64,000 nucleotides of DNA from Selenomonadales bacterium (GCA_003150515.1 QALW01000022.1:1-64000), one strand, 5' to 3'. Counted from the stretch's first letter, positions 43,888 through 52,832 are shown. The notes: generated by a model not told the origin, from the sequence alone. Program-made: numbers and translations.

Positions 43888-44749
43888 AGAGCAATTGGCG
43901 GGATACGGAGAATTAACAGAGAGAGAATTGGATAGATATCTGAGTTTAGATGCGGAAGTGCCTGAGGAATTGGCGAAGGCTATGGCTTACAGCCTTCAGG
44001 CGGGAGGGAAACGCCTGCGGCCTGCGCTTGTGATTAACGCCTGCGAAATTATGGGAGGCACTCCAAAGGATGCTCTGCCTTATGCCTGCGCTCTGGAGAT
44101 GATACATACATATTCGCTGATACATGACGATTTGCCCGCCTTGGATAATGACAATCTCAGAAGAGGGAAGCCCACCAGTCATGTGGTGTTTGGCGAGGCA
44201 AAAGCCATTCTGACGGGAGACGCGCTTTTGAGTTATGCTTTTGAAATCATGCTGAACGCAGCCTGTGATTCAAACGGAATACGCGCCTGCCGGCATATAG
44301 CCCGCGCGGCGGGCATAAGGGGAATGGTGGGAGGCCAATGGGAAGATGTTTCTAATGAAGGAAAGGCAATATCTTCTCATATGCTCAGATATATACATGA
44401 GCATAAAACGGCGGATATGATAACAGGAGGACTGATGGCTGGCGGAGCTGCTGCTGGCGCGGAAGAATCAGAACTATCCGGCCTGAAAGCATATGGCTTA
44501 AATATAGGGCTGGCTTTTCAGATAACTGATGATATATTGGATGTTACAGGAAGTCAGGAGGAGATGGGCAAAAGCCTGGGCAAGGACGCTGAAGAAAAAA
44601 AGGCTACTTATGTTGCGCTGTTTGGAGTGGATAAGGCTTATCAAGCGGCGAGAGAGCATATAAACGCGGCCAAGGACGCTCTGGCGGCTTATAATAACAC
44701 TCATTTTCTCGTTCAGCTCGCCGATTTTATTTTAACGCGCAGAAGCTGA
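43874..44749 (+). CDS. ispA: Farnesyl/geranyl diphosphate synthase
   Basis: 291 residues from the ATG at 43874. Two Asp-rich motifs bind the Mg-diphosphate: HDDLPALDNDNLRRG and ITDDILDVTG. The spacing is that of short-chain trans-prenyl synthases (FPP). Follows xseB directly; the usual next genes (dxs, tlyA) are absent. Confidence 0.93.
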   Translation: MSCFKEQLAGYGELTERELDRYLSLDAEVPEELAKAMAYSLQAGGKRLRPALVINACEIMGGTPKDALPYACALEMIHTYSLIHDDLPALDNDNLRRGKPTSHVVFGEAKAILTGDALLSYAFEIMLNAACDSNGIRACRHIARAAGIRGMVGGQWEDVSNEGKAISSHMLRYIHEHKTADMITGGLMAGGAAAGAEESELSGLKAYGLNIGLAFQITDDILDVTGSQEEMGKSLGKDAEEKKATYVALFGVDKAYQAAREHINAAKDALAAYNNTHFLVQLADFILTRRS

Positions 44750-44846
44750 GATATTGGTTATGGGCTTGCATATGTCTGCATAGCAATTGCGTTATCTTAT
44801 ATTTTGACGCGCGTATGTCAGTAAACTCCGCTTATAAAGAAAAAAT

Positions 44847-44896
44847 AAAGCGATCTCATTTTTTCTTCTATCATGAGAAGATGAGACGCTTTTTTG
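44847..44896 (+). terminator. Terminator of the nusB-ispA operon
   Basis: AAGCG-CTCAT pairs with ATGAG-CGCTT with small bulges (CTTCT/AGAAG inside) and is followed by T6. Confidence 0.75.
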
Positions 44897-44897
44897 T

Positions 44898-44937
44898 TTA
44901 ACGGGGGCGCCCCGCCCTCAATGTAGGGCGCCGTTAA
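44898..44937. repeat. Palindrome sharing block A of the cassette arms
   Basis: TTAACG...CGTTAA enclose GGCGCCC/GGGCGCC. The core GGGGGCGCCCCGCCCT followed by ATGT and GGGCGC is nearly the same as block A at 22427 and 23707. A third copy 20 kb away from the cassette. Confidence 0.7.
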
Positions 44938-45209
44938 TTATAAATCTCTGACACGTTTTAATACATATCCTAAAATTATATTATGCTTCCGGGCTATAAT
45001 GCCGGCGCCCTGGCCGTCCGGACGCGTCCGGCGTTTTAAATTAGGACCATTGATTTATTGCCGCGTCCGTCCGGCAATATAAATCCCGCCCGCGCCCCGG
45101 AGCCGCGGCGGCTTATTCCTTTCCCGGCTTAAGCGTTGTCCGGACGTTTTTTGGCTTTTATGCTGAGAAAAGCATTCTTTTTTGAGAGAAGCTGTTATAG
45201 CGCGGCTTT
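44938..45209. other. Intergenic palindromic sequence after DUF6056 gene
   Basis: GC-rich, with repeated GTCCGGAC-type palindromes (about 45018-45030 and 45136-45144) and GCCGCG/CGGCAA pairs. It probably includes the DUF6056 gene's terminator on the minus strand. No gene seen. Confidence 0.4.
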
Positions 45210-46703
45210 TTATGGTTCCAGGACTACTTTACTTTTATTATAGTAACGCGCGACGGCTGTGTTTTTCCAGTTATCGGGATTGGCGGTTATGTCGTCGAAA
45301 AACAATACGCGGGGTTTAACGCTGAACGGCCTGAGAATTGCTTCGTCTATTTCGGGATTGCGGAGTATTTCCAGACGCTCATCCTGCTCCGCTTTATATT
45401 GGGCCGCCTCTCCTGTTATTATGGAGCGGGCCGCCGAATAGGAAGCAATGGAATTCAGGCCCTTCTGCCCGAAAACTGTTAATCCGAATATAAGGGCAAA
45501 AACAATTAATAAGCATACAGCATATTTTTTAAGAGGCTGAAGCATTTCCTTTATACCGTTAATATTTTGGGCAATTTCTCCGGAGGATTGAATTTTGCGG
45601 TGCAGCCAGCCCGAACAGCAGAAAATTGTAAACGCTGCAAAAAATACATAGGAATAAAAATTCACATTTAATATGCGCCCGGCGCCCTGTTCCTGCAATA
45701 CATAGAGGGTTGGCGTAAAATTGGCGGCAAACAGGCAATAAGCCGCGCCAATCCAAAGCAGCGGATATTTAAAGCTTAGATTTGTTTTTGAGGCGGCCAG
45801 ATATAAAAAGGGAGTAATAAGAATAAAAAGGAGGAGCATGGGCGCGGTAGTCCATTCCCCGAACATTTTTAATGCTTCATAAAGGGAGAGCAGGATTGCC
45901 GTCACGGGGGAGGCGCTTTGGCCCAGCGCCTGCTGGCGAATAGCGTTGCCCGGACAAACAGCGCTTATTATGAACGCCGCGCCGCAAAGCAGCAGGCAGA
46001 TAAGCGCATTCCAGCGCATGCGTTTCTTTTTTAAAAAGGCGGCGGCGGTTATAAGCGCATTAATTAAGAGCGCTATAAGTACGGTGACGTAATTGCCCCC
46101 TCCAACTATGAAAAAAAGCAGGGCGGCTAATATGCCGCATATAATCCGAACGGCTTTTTTAACGCAGAATTCGCTCATTAAAAGCAGACTGACCGCCGTG
46201 AGAAGAAAGGCGTAGAATAGGGTATAGTACATTGAACCGTTATACCAATAAAAAGCCTGCGAGGGAGAGGGAACGAACTGTATGCAGACAGCCGTCAGAA
46301 TCAGACCGATTATCATATATAGATGTTTATCCAGCTTGAACCATTTGACAAGCACGACATAGAAAAACAGCATGCAGCCGAAAATCAGGCCGCCAAGAGT
46401 TAATATGGTGGATATGAAATAGGCGCCCTCTCCGAATATAGCGGGCTGAAGCGTCATGAGAAATACGCCGGCAAAAGAGCCCTGCCAGGTTTCATATATC
46501 TGGCCCGTTTTTTCCAGGCCGGCTTTTATTACCTGCGCCAGGGAATTAGTTTCGCGCCAGGCGTCCGCCGTTGTCTGCGAAAAAGAAAAATCGTCCGCCG
46601 ATGGAGCGTTATAAAAGGAAATGGCTATAAGAGGTATTATAGATAATATAAAAGCAGCCAATACTATATAACTGAATATTTTTATGCCCCTGGATGCGTT
46701 CAT
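45210..46703 (-). CDS. DUF6056 multi-pass membrane protein
   Basis: 497 residues with about 11 hydrophobic helices. NAPSADDFSFSQTTADAWRE followed by TWQGSFAGVFLMTLQPAIFG is the DUF6056 signature, a region reminiscent of the acidic first loop of GT-C glycosyltransferases. A role in modifying surface polymers is possible but not shown. GGGGAGGA precedes the ATG at 46703. It is divergent from the sipW-sortase pair. Confidence 0.75.
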   Translation of the reverse strand: MNASRGIKIFSYIVLAAFILSIIPLIAISFYNAPSADDFSFSQTTADAWRETNSLAQVIKAGLEKTGQIYETWQGSFAGVFLMTLQPAIFGEGAYFISTILTLGGLIFGCMLFFYVVLVKWFKLDKHLYMIIGLILTAVCIQFVPSPSQAFYWYNGSMYYTLFYAFLLTAVSLLLMSEFCVKKAVRIICGILAALLFFIVGGGNYVTVLIALLINALITAAAFLKKKRMRWNALICLLLCGAAFIISAVCPGNAIRQQALGQSASPVTAILLSLYEALKMFGEWTTAPMLLLFILITPFLYLAASKTNLSFKYPLLWIGAAYCLFAANFTPTLYVLQEQGAGRILNVNFYSYVFFAAFTIFCCSGWLHRKIQSSGEIAQNINGIKEMLQPLKKYAVCLLIVFALIFGLTVFGQKGLNSIASYSAARSIITGEAAQYKAEQDERLEILRNPEIDEAILRPFSVKPRVLFFDDITANPDNWKNTAVARYYNKSKVVLEP

Positions 46704-46735
46704 GCGTGTTCCTCCCCGAATTTCTGCTTATTAGA

Positions 46736-46890
46736 GAATGTCTGCATGAACGTTCACGGCGGCCTTTGCGGCTGTTTTTATGCCCCGAGGCGCCGCCGGC
46801 AGGCGCAGCGGAAGCTGCGCCTGCCCGTATCCGACTCGTCGGGCGCGGAAATTGCCGTAAATTCCATCCGTTCTCCTCATGCAGACATTC
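46736..46890. repeat. Cloverleaf-like palindrome in a divergent promoter region
   Basis: Outer arms GAATGTCTGCATGA (46736-46749) and TCATGCAGACATTC (46877-46890), 14 bp perfect. Inside: GGCAGGCGCAGC/GCTGCGCCTGCC (46798-46825), CCGAC/GTCGG (46831-46842) and weaker GGCGGC pairs. Unlike the other palindromes it lies between two divergent genes, about 33 bases before the DUF6056 start. Confidence 0.75.
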
Positions 46891-46992
46891 CTTAAAGCTA
46901 TTTGAAAGATTTTTCATTATTTTGACGGCAAAAGATTAACTTAAAGCTAACTATACTTGAAACCCGGCGCTTTGTCAAGGCGCTTTAAAATA

Positions 46993-47022
46993 TTGACGGA
47001 GGGCTTTTATAAGTGTTATAAT
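46993..47022 (+). promoter_or_regulatory. Predicted sigma-A promoter of sipW
   Basis: TTGACG (46993-46998), 18-base spacer, TATAAT (47017-47022). Leads directly to the gene at 47080. Confidence 0.7.
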
Positions 47023-47079
47023 TAAACAATATAAAGGAATTTATTCATTTATAAATATATAATAGAAGGATGCCGTGAA

Positions 47080-47730
47080 ATGAGTACATTTAAAAAAGTT
47101 ACGAACATTATAAGCTGGGTAATTATAATTATACTGATAGTGCTTATAATTTTTGTGCTGGCTGCAAAGGCTAATAACAAGGTTCCCAAAGTGTTCGGCT
47201 ATGGTATGCTTAAGCTGATATCGGGCAGCATGGAGCCCACCTATATGACGGACGAATATATTCTGATTCAAAGCGTGGATGAGGATCAATTAAAGGTGGG
47301 GGACGTTATTGCTTTTTATTCGACGGATCCTCATATATACGGAAAAATCAATACTCACCGCATTATTGCAATAGACCAAGAGAGCGGAGAAATGACGACA
47401 AAAGGGGACGCTAATCTGAGCCAGGATCGGACTACCGTGACATACGACAGAGTGGTGGGCAGGGTTGTGACAGGTCTGCCCGTTATGACCTTTTTGGGCA
47501 AATGGCTGAGCAAAACCTGGGTTATAGTTATTATTGTCTCTCTGGCAGTGGGTTGGTTTGTCGGGCAAAGCGTATATAATTATTATCAGAGCAAAAAGAT
47601 GCATGCCGCCGATACTGCCGGGACAGTGGAGGATTTAGAGATGTATATGCAGAATTCGGATAATGATTGTCAGGACGAAAACATAAATGAGGAGAAGCCG
47701 CCCGAACCAAGCGGAGGAGAGGACAATTAA
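47080..47730 (+). CDS. sipW: SipW-type signal peptidase I
   Basis: 216 residues. N-terminal transmembrane helix, catalytic Ser in LISGSMEPTY (about residue 50), the His of the ER/SipW type in NTHRIIAID (in place of Lys), a second transmembrane helix near residue 150 and an acidic cytoplasmic tail. SipW enzymes process particular surface or matrix proteins. The next gene is a sortase, so the pair may handle export and anchoring of the surface proteins in this genome. Confidence 0.9.
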   Translation: MSTFKKVTNIISWVIIIILIVLIIFVLAAKANNKVPKVFGYGMLKLISGSMEPTYMTDEYILIQSVDEDQLKVGDVIAFYSTDPHIYGKINTHRIIAIDQESGEMTTKGDANLSQDRTTVTYDRVVGRVVTGLPVMTFLGKWLSKTWVIVIIVSLAVGWFVGQSVYNYYQSKKMHAADTAGTVEDLEMYMQNSDNDCQDENINEEKPPEPSGGEDN

Positions 47731-47837
47731 CAGAAAATTGCCCTGCGCGTAATATAATTGTAATTAAATGATATTTATTTTTTGACGAAAATAATGTATA
47801 ATATATATAGCATAAATTTAAGGATGTGATAATTCTA

Positions 47838-49121
47838 ATGCCTGTAAATAGAAGTTCCCGAAAAAAGCAAGCTGAAGGCAGACGTGCTGGAGCGCCGGCG
47901 GCCTCCAAGAGTAAAAGCAGAAAGAAGAAAAACAGCCTGCTTATTTATAACGCGGTGACTGTGGTGCTGGTGGTGGGTATTTGTTTTTGCGGCTATACTG
48001 TAGCTATAAAAAAGATAGACGACAGCACTGCCGCAGGAATATATAACGCGGTGAACGAAGGCAGAACCTTAACTGCGGCTGATCCTGACGCTACTCTTGC
48101 GCCTGACCAGACCGTTCAGGAATGGAACGATTTTCCTACGGATTATATTCCGCCGCTGGACGCCGTAGAGGATGAGAAGCCCAGCACTATTATTCCGCCT
48201 ACTCAGAGCGATAAGGAATACGGTTATGTCAACCAGGTGGAGACTATCTGGAAGCTTCATGAAGAGGTTAATCCGGATGTTGTAGCGTTTATATATGTGC
48301 CCGGACTGAAAATCAGCTATCCAGTTTGTCAGACGGGCGAGGGAAGCTATTACGAGACTCATGATTATGAGGGCAATCCAAGAAAAGCCGGAGCTATATT
48401 CATGAGCGATAAAAGCTCTATAAATCCCATCGGACGCAATATCGTAATACATGGGCATAATATGAAGGACGAGACTATGTTCGGGAATTTGAAGAATTAT
48501 GTAGGCAATAATTCGGATTTTATAAAAATGAATAACCGCATATATCTCGATACTCTTTACGGCTCATATCGATATGAAATATTCGCTGCGTATATAGTGG
48601 ATAAGGACGCCGAAGAATATAGGACGGTGGGCTTTGCTTCAGACGATTCTTTTCTTAACTGGTGCAATACAATACAATCCATGGGCAAATATACTAATTC
48701 AACTACCTTTACCGCTAACGACAGAATTTTAACTCTTTCTACCTGCCATGATTCGGCTACGGATAACCGTACCATAATTCATGCCAAGCTGGTATGGCCC
48801 GATCCTAACCAGACGGGAACGGAATCACCTTCAGCTACAACTCAAACGCCGTCTGCAACCGCTCCGAGCACTACTGCTCCGACTGAGAGCAATCTGCCTG
48901 ATAAGGTCAGGGTTTCGCTCAGCAATGAGAACGGCCGCCTGAATATAAGAAAAGAGCCCTCCACTGAGTCCGGAGTGGTTGTGGCGGTATATCACGGTAC
49001 GGTGCTTAAAGTTATTGGAGAAGAGGGAGACTGGTATAAAGTAATGTTCTCGGAGAGCGATACGTTTGAGGACGGCGGAGGTTATGTGCATAAGGATTAC
49101 GTTGTTCCCGAAAGCGGTTAA
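47838..49121 (+). CDS. Class B sortase with SH3-like C-terminal domain
   Basis: 427 residues from the ATG at 47838 (AAGGA upstream; a GTG at 47826 has no site). A basic cytoplasmic head, one transmembrane helix (about 45-65), an acidic stalk, and the sortase barrel with catalytic His in IVIHGHNM, Cys in LTLSTCHD and Arg in NRTIIHAK. A Thr/Pro linker leads to a bacterial SH3 domain (LNIRKEPSTESGVV) which may bind wall peptide. No substrate with a standard LPxTG or NPxTG signal is visible nearby; the PPADTGD end of the protein at 51870 is the nearest thing. Confidence 0.88.
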   Translation: MPVNRSSRKKQAEGRRAGAPAASKSKSRKKKNSLLIYNAVTVVLVVGICFCGYTVAIKKIDDSTAAGIYNAVNEGRTLTAADPDATLAPDQTVQEWNDFPTDYIPPLDAVEDEKPSTIIPPTQSDKEYGYVNQVETIWKLHEEVNPDVVAFIYVPGLKISYPVCQTGEGSYYETHDYEGNPRKAGAIFMSDKSSINPIGRNIVIHGHNMKDETMFGNLKNYVGNNSDFIKMNNRIYLDTLYGSYRYEIFAAYIVDKDAEEYRTVGFASDDSFLNWCNTIQSMGKYTNSTTFTANDRILTLSTCHDSATDNRTIIHAKLVWPDPNQTGTESPSATTQTPSATAPSTTAPTESNLPDKVRVSLSNENGRLNIRKEPSTESGVVVAVYHGTVLKVIGEEGDWYKVMFSESDTFEDGGGYVHKDYVVPESG

Positions 49122-49142
49122 GATATTAAAGATATGAATTTA

Positions 49143-49180
49143 AAAGGGCCTCCTGATTAATATTAATCAGGAGGCCCTTT
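49143..49180. terminator. Bidirectional terminator
   Basis: Perfect 19-bp palindrome with no loop to speak of: AAAGGGCCTCCTGATTAAT and its inverse, ending TTT. Confidence 0.88.
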
Positions 49181-49192
49181 GCTTTTGCCCGA

Positions 49193-49316
49193 AGACGGAA
49201 AAACAGGCGCGGGGGCGCGCCGTCTGCGGCCGCAGGCCGCAGGGCCGGGCCGGAGGCCCTGCCGGGGCAGGCATTAGCCTGCCCCACGGCGCGCCCCCGC
49301 GCCTGTTTTTCCGTCT
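49193..49316. repeat. Cloverleaf-like palindrome
   Basis: 31-bp perfect outer arms at 49193-49223 and 49286-49316 (AGACGGAAAAACAGGCGCGG...). Inside: CTGCGGCC/GGCCGCAG (49224-49242), AGGGCC/GGCCCT (49241-49260) and GGGGCAGGC/GCCTGCCCC (49264-49285). Sits between convergent sortase and EF-G-like genes, next to a normal terminator. Confidence 0.9.
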
Positions 49317-49332
49317 CCGGACATATTTTATA

Positions 49333-51402
49333 TTATTCCTCAGCCTGAACAGCGGCGGCTTCCATTACCTTTGCCGCAATGTTAGGCGGAGCCTCTTCGT
49401 ATCTTTCAAACCACATATCAAAATTTCCTCTGGCTTGAGTCATAGAACGAAGATCGGTAGAATATTTAAGCATTTCCGCATAGGGAACTTCTGCAACAAC
49501 CTTTTGCCCATCTTCAACAGGGCTCATGCCTAATATTCTGCCCCGGCGTTTGTTTAAATCGCCTATAATGTCGCCCATGTAATCGTCGGGGACAATGACC
49601 TCAACATGATATATGGGCTCTAATAATACGGGATTGGCCTCCTTAAGGCCTTTTTTATATGCCAGAGAGGCGGCGATTTTAAAGGCCATTTCTGAAGAGT
49701 CAACGTCGTGATAGGAGCCGTCGTATAGGGTGCATCGCAGATTTACTACGGGATACCCGGCCAGCACGCCTTTCTTAACGCATTCAAGCAGCCCTTTTTC
49801 TACGGCTGGGATATATGCTCTGGGCACGACGCCGCCCACTACTTTATCAACAAATTCAAAATTTGCGCTGCCGTCTGAAATGGGCTCAAATTCAATCCAG
49901 CAATGTCCGTATTGGCCGTGTCCGCCCGATTGCTTTTTATGTTTGCCTTCCGCCTTGACGGATTTTTTAATGGCCTCGCGATACGGAATTTTGGGATCTG
50001 CCAGCACAATTTCAGCATTGAATTTATTTTTCAGCTTTTTGCTGATAATCTCCAGATGCATTTCGCCCAAGCCGCTTATCTGCATTTCGTTTGTTTCTTC
50101 ATTCTTGGAAAGCTTAAAGGTTATATCCTCTTCTTCCAGGCGCCGCAGGCCGTTAAAGACTTTATCTTCTTCCCCCTGCTTTTTGGGGAACACGCTCATG
50201 GTTATGGAAGGCTTGGGAATTTCGGGAATGGGGAATATGAGCTTATTGCTCTCTGTGCAAAGGGTATGATATGTAAGAGTATATTGAAGCTTGGCCACCG
50301 CGCCTATATCCCCCGCGTTAAGCTGATCTTCAGGGATTTGCTTTTTCCCCCTCATAGTATAAATAGTGCCGGCTTTTTCGCTTTTTTCTATATTGGCGTT
50401 ATATAACGGCGTATCAGATTTTATAACTCCTGAAATAACCTTAAACAGGGAGAGCTTGCCCACGAATGGGTCGGTAATGGTTTTAAAGACCTGAGCCGCA
50501 AAGCTGCCTGAAGAATCGCATGCTATCTCGCCGTCCGAACCGTCAGCCTTCTTGCAGGGATATTTTTTACCCGCGCAGGAGGGGAACAGGGCTATAATCT
50601 GCTCCAGAAGGAAATTAGTGCATTTGCTTTCCAGAGCGCTTCCGCCGCAGACGGGCACGGTGCTGCCGCTGTGCACGCCTTTGAGCAGCCCGTTTATAAT
50701 TTCTTCAGTTGTAAGCGCCTCGTCAGCAAAATATTTTTCCAGCAATTCCTCGTCGTTTTCTGCCGCCGCTTCTATAAGACGGCCGCGGGCGTCATTAAGC
50801 TGCTCGGCCATATGGGCCGGCGTGTCTATTTTTTCAATATTTTTGCCGTTAAATTTATATGATTCATTGGAGGCGACGTCCACATAGCCGGTCATAACCC
50901 CGTTTTCCATTATAGGATACTGAATGGGAGCTATGGAAGTGCCGTATTTTTCCTCCAGCTGTGTCAGCACCTTCAAATAATTTGCGTTTTCCCTATCCAT
51001 TTGATTTATGAAAATAATTCTGGGCAGGTTTTTCTTTTTGGTCATATTCATGGCGTTTTCCGCTCCGACGTTCAGGCCGGAGACCGCGCTCATGACTATT
51101 ACCGCGCCGTCGGCCGCGTTAAGCGCGCCGATTGCTTCGCCAAGGAAATCAAAGTATCCCGGGCAGTCTATAATATTGATTTTATAATTGTTGTATTGGA
51201 CAGGCGCCAGGGAAGCGCTGATTGATATGTGTCGTTTAATTTCTTCCGGATCATAATCGCTGACTGTGTTGCCATCCTCTATTTTTCCAAAGCGGTCCGC
51301 GGCGCCCGTACCAAAGAGGATGGATTCGGTAAGGGTGGTTTTTCCGTCTCCGCCGTGTCCCATGAACGCTATATTCCGTATATTTTCCGCTTTATATTGC
51401 AT
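49333..51402 (-). CDS. Elongation factor G paralogue
   Basis: 689 residues. GTPase motifs GHGGDGKTTL (G1, GGDGK instead of the usual VDAGK), DCPGYFDF (G3) and NQMD (G4); then EF-G domains II-V to the end. This is the EF-G-like class that many Clostridia carry in addition to the ribosomal-operon fusA; its job may be recycling or special translocation. Not a Tet(M)-type protein by its G1 and effector sequences. It has an unusual structured leader at 51481-51545. Confidence 0.88.
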   Translation of the reverse strand: MQYKAENIRNIAFMGHGGDGKTTLTESILFGTGAADRFGKIEDGNTVSDYDPEEIKRHISISASLAPVQYNNYKINIIDCPGYFDFLGEAIGALNAADGAVIVMSAVSGLNVGAENAMNMTKKKNLPRIIFINQMDRENANYLKVLTQLEEKYGTSIAPIQYPIMENGVMTGYVDVASNESYKFNGKNIEKIDTPAHMAEQLNDARGRLIEAAAENDEELLEKYFADEALTTEEIINGLLKGVHSGSTVPVCGGSALESKCTNFLLEQIIALFPSCAGKKYPCKKADGSDGEIACDSSGSFAAQVFKTITDPFVGKLSLFKVISGVIKSDTPLYNANIEKSEKAGTIYTMRGKKQIPEDQLNAGDIGAVAKLQYTLTYHTLCTESNKLIFPIPEIPKPSITMSVFPKKQGEEDKVFNGLRRLEEEDITFKLSKNEETNEMQISGLGEMHLEIISKKLKNKFNAEIVLADPKIPYREAIKKSVKAEGKHKKQSGGHGQYGHCWIEFEPISDGSANFEFVDKVVGGVVPRAYIPAVEKGLLECVKKGVLAGYPVVNLRCTLYDGSYHDVDSSEMAFKIAASLAYKKGLKEANPVLLEPIYHVEVIVPDDYMGDIIGDLNKRRGRILGMSPVEDGQKVVAEVPYAEMLKYSTDLRSMTQARGNFDMWFERYEEAPPNIAAKVMEAAAVQAEE

Positions 51403-51480
51403 AATAAAGCCCCTTTCATATTTTATTTTAACAGAACATGATTATATAAATATGATCGGGCGGAGTGTTTTCAGTCATAT

Positions 51481-51545
51481 TGCCTCCGGCTCCCGGCGGA
51501 TAAAAATTTGGAACGTGCAGCGCCTGGGCCGCCGGGTAACAGGCA
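51481..51545 (-). promoter_or_regulatory. Structured leader upstream of the EF-G paralogue
   Basis: On the minus strand TGCCT...CCCGGCGG pairs with CCGCCGGG...AGGCA (8 + 5 bp with an internal loop), about 80-145 bases before the start codon. It matches no riboswitch class I can name. It may be an RNA leader or just a hairpin. Confidence 0.4.
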
Positions 51546-51667
51546 CCTTTAATATAATAATATATTTCGGATTGGATTTCAAGATGTTAAAATAAAAAAA
51601 ATTATTTTTTTGATTGTCAGCCTACGGCGGGAGAAAAATTCAGGGCAGGAATAAAGGAGTTTTTATA

Positions 51668-51810
51668 AAACGGCGCGGCGCGTCGGCCGGCTGAAGCCGG
51701 CCGCCCTTGGGTGAAATAGAAGAACTGCCGTTAAGGCAGTTCTTCTATTTCACCGAGGGGCAGCTTTTAACGCGCTTGTACGCGCGTTAAAAGCCCGCGC
51801 CGCGCCGTTT
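51668..51810. repeat. Cloverleaf-like palindrome
   Basis: Outer arms AAACGGCGCGGCGCG (51668-51682) and its inverse (51796-51810). Inside: CGGCCGGC/GCCGGCCG (51684-51703), a perfect 20-bp hairpin starting GGTGAAATAGAAGAACTGCC (51710-51754) and GCTTTTAACGCG/CGCGTTAAAAGC (51763-51794). Just after the small surface-protein gene's 3' end. Confidence 0.9.
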
Positions 51811-51869
51811 ATTTCCGTTTTGATTTTCAGGCCGTCCGGCTGAAAAAAATCAAGGCGCTGCAAATTCAA

Positions 51870-52457
51870 TTATTTTTTCTTTCTTAAGGCTAACGCGCCC
51901 GAGCAGGCCGCAGCGGCAAAAGCGTAGGCTATAAGCGAGAAGTCGCCCGTATCAGCCGGAGGCTGCTCGCTGGAAGTGGAATAGGTAAAGGTTGTGGGCT
52001 TATAATTCCAGTACCAGTCCGCTCCGTCGCTTGTGCAGACGTATACATAATAAGTTTTGCCCTCTTCAAAGGGATAGGTCGCGGTTTGAGTGTTAAGCGC
52101 GCCCTTTTTTATATTATAGGTATTGCTTTCATCTACTCTTCCGGCATTGCCGTTTCCCGCTACAGCGTCCGTATAAGGATAATGCTTTTGTTCTCCGCCT
52201 TCAAAATCAGCCATTTTGCTGTCGGCCGTAAAGCCCGGATCGGCGTCATATATGGCTATATGAGCATTTATTGCATTCCATCCGTCTTTAGTGCCGTTGA
52301 CTTTTTCCGCGTCGTAGCTTATGTTGACGCTGCCGTCTTTCTGAATGTCTATTTTTACCCCCCAGTCGGCGTTCGTATTATCGTACGCCAGGGATAAAGA
52401 ACACATGGCCAGCGCTAAAACCGCGCAGGCAGTTAATGCTGTTAAAAACTTTTTCAT
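51870..52457 (-). CDS. Small secreted surface protein with C-terminal anchor
   Basis: 195 residues: signal peptide (cleavage near SLAYD), one beta-rich domain with TYYVYVCTSDGADW, then PPADTGDFSLIAYAFAAAAC and a basic end LRKKK. The end has the TGD-hydrophobic-basic layout of sortase signals but without LPxTG or NPxTG. The domain recurs as the N-terminal domain of the frameshifted protein at 37524 (TYYVYMCYYDGANW). The ATG at 52457 follows AAAGGAGAAA. Function unknown. Confidence 0.7.
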   Translation of the reverse strand: MKKFLTALTACAVLALAMCSLSLAYDNTNADWGVKIDIQKDGSVNISYDAEKVNGTKDGWNAINAHIAIYDADPGFTADSKMADFEGGEQKHYPYTDAVAGNGNAGRVDESNTYNIKKGALNTQTATYPFEEGKTYYVYVCTSDGADWYWNYKPTTFTYSTSSEQPPADTGDFSLIAYAFAAAACSGALALRKKK

Positions 52458-52625
52458 GCTTTTTCTCCTTTAAAATATAAAATAATGTTAGTTATATCCG
52501 TAAATATAACTGCTCTTTATTCGCTCTTAGTTTTTTAATTAACGCAGCTTTTTATTCAGACACTAATTGGCATAAACGCGTCTTTAATAATTAAAATAAA
52601 ATTTTAAATTATTAATAGCATAAAA

Positions 52626-52763
52626 TACGGAATAATACGAGCGGAGTATAACGCTTTTTTGATTTTACGGAGAGGCGGGGCGCAGAAATGCTGGGGCTTT
52701 TCAGCGGCGGCAGCCGGGCAAAGAGGAAAAAAGCCCGCCCCGCGGTCTATTGTATTGTCTGAA
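52626..52763. mobile_element. MITE-like repeat, short degenerate copy
   Basis: Left part GGAATAATACGAGCGGAGTA then AACGCTTTTTTG, right end CTATTGTATTGTCTG (52748-52762), the inverse of the family terminus. About 140 bp, just upstream of the promoter at 52777. Confidence 0.6.
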
Positions 52764-52776
52764 TTAAATAAAAGAA

Positions 52777-52806
52777 TTGACAAGCGTTTATAATTGGCAT
52801 TAAAAT
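52777..52806 (+). promoter_or_regulatory. Predicted sigma-A promoter
   Basis: TTGACA (52777-52782), 18-base spacer, TAAAAT (52801-52806), 27 bases before the methyltransferase-like gene start. Confidence 0.65.
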
Positions 52807-52832
52807 ATTAAAAAAATATGTCGGAGCATAAA

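Noticed and set aside
49193..49316. Repetitive GC-rich block considered as a CRISPR array
   Set aside because: The repeats are inverted, not direct, and there are no regular spacers or cas genes.
49333..51402. Tetracycline-resistance ribosomal protection protein
   Set aside because: The G1 loop GGDGK and general sequence match the EF-G-like class, not Tet(M).
51481..51560. Possible ZTP riboswitch (CGCCTGGGC seen on the plus strand)
   Set aside because: The matching strand has no downstream gene, and the rest of the ZTP core is absent.
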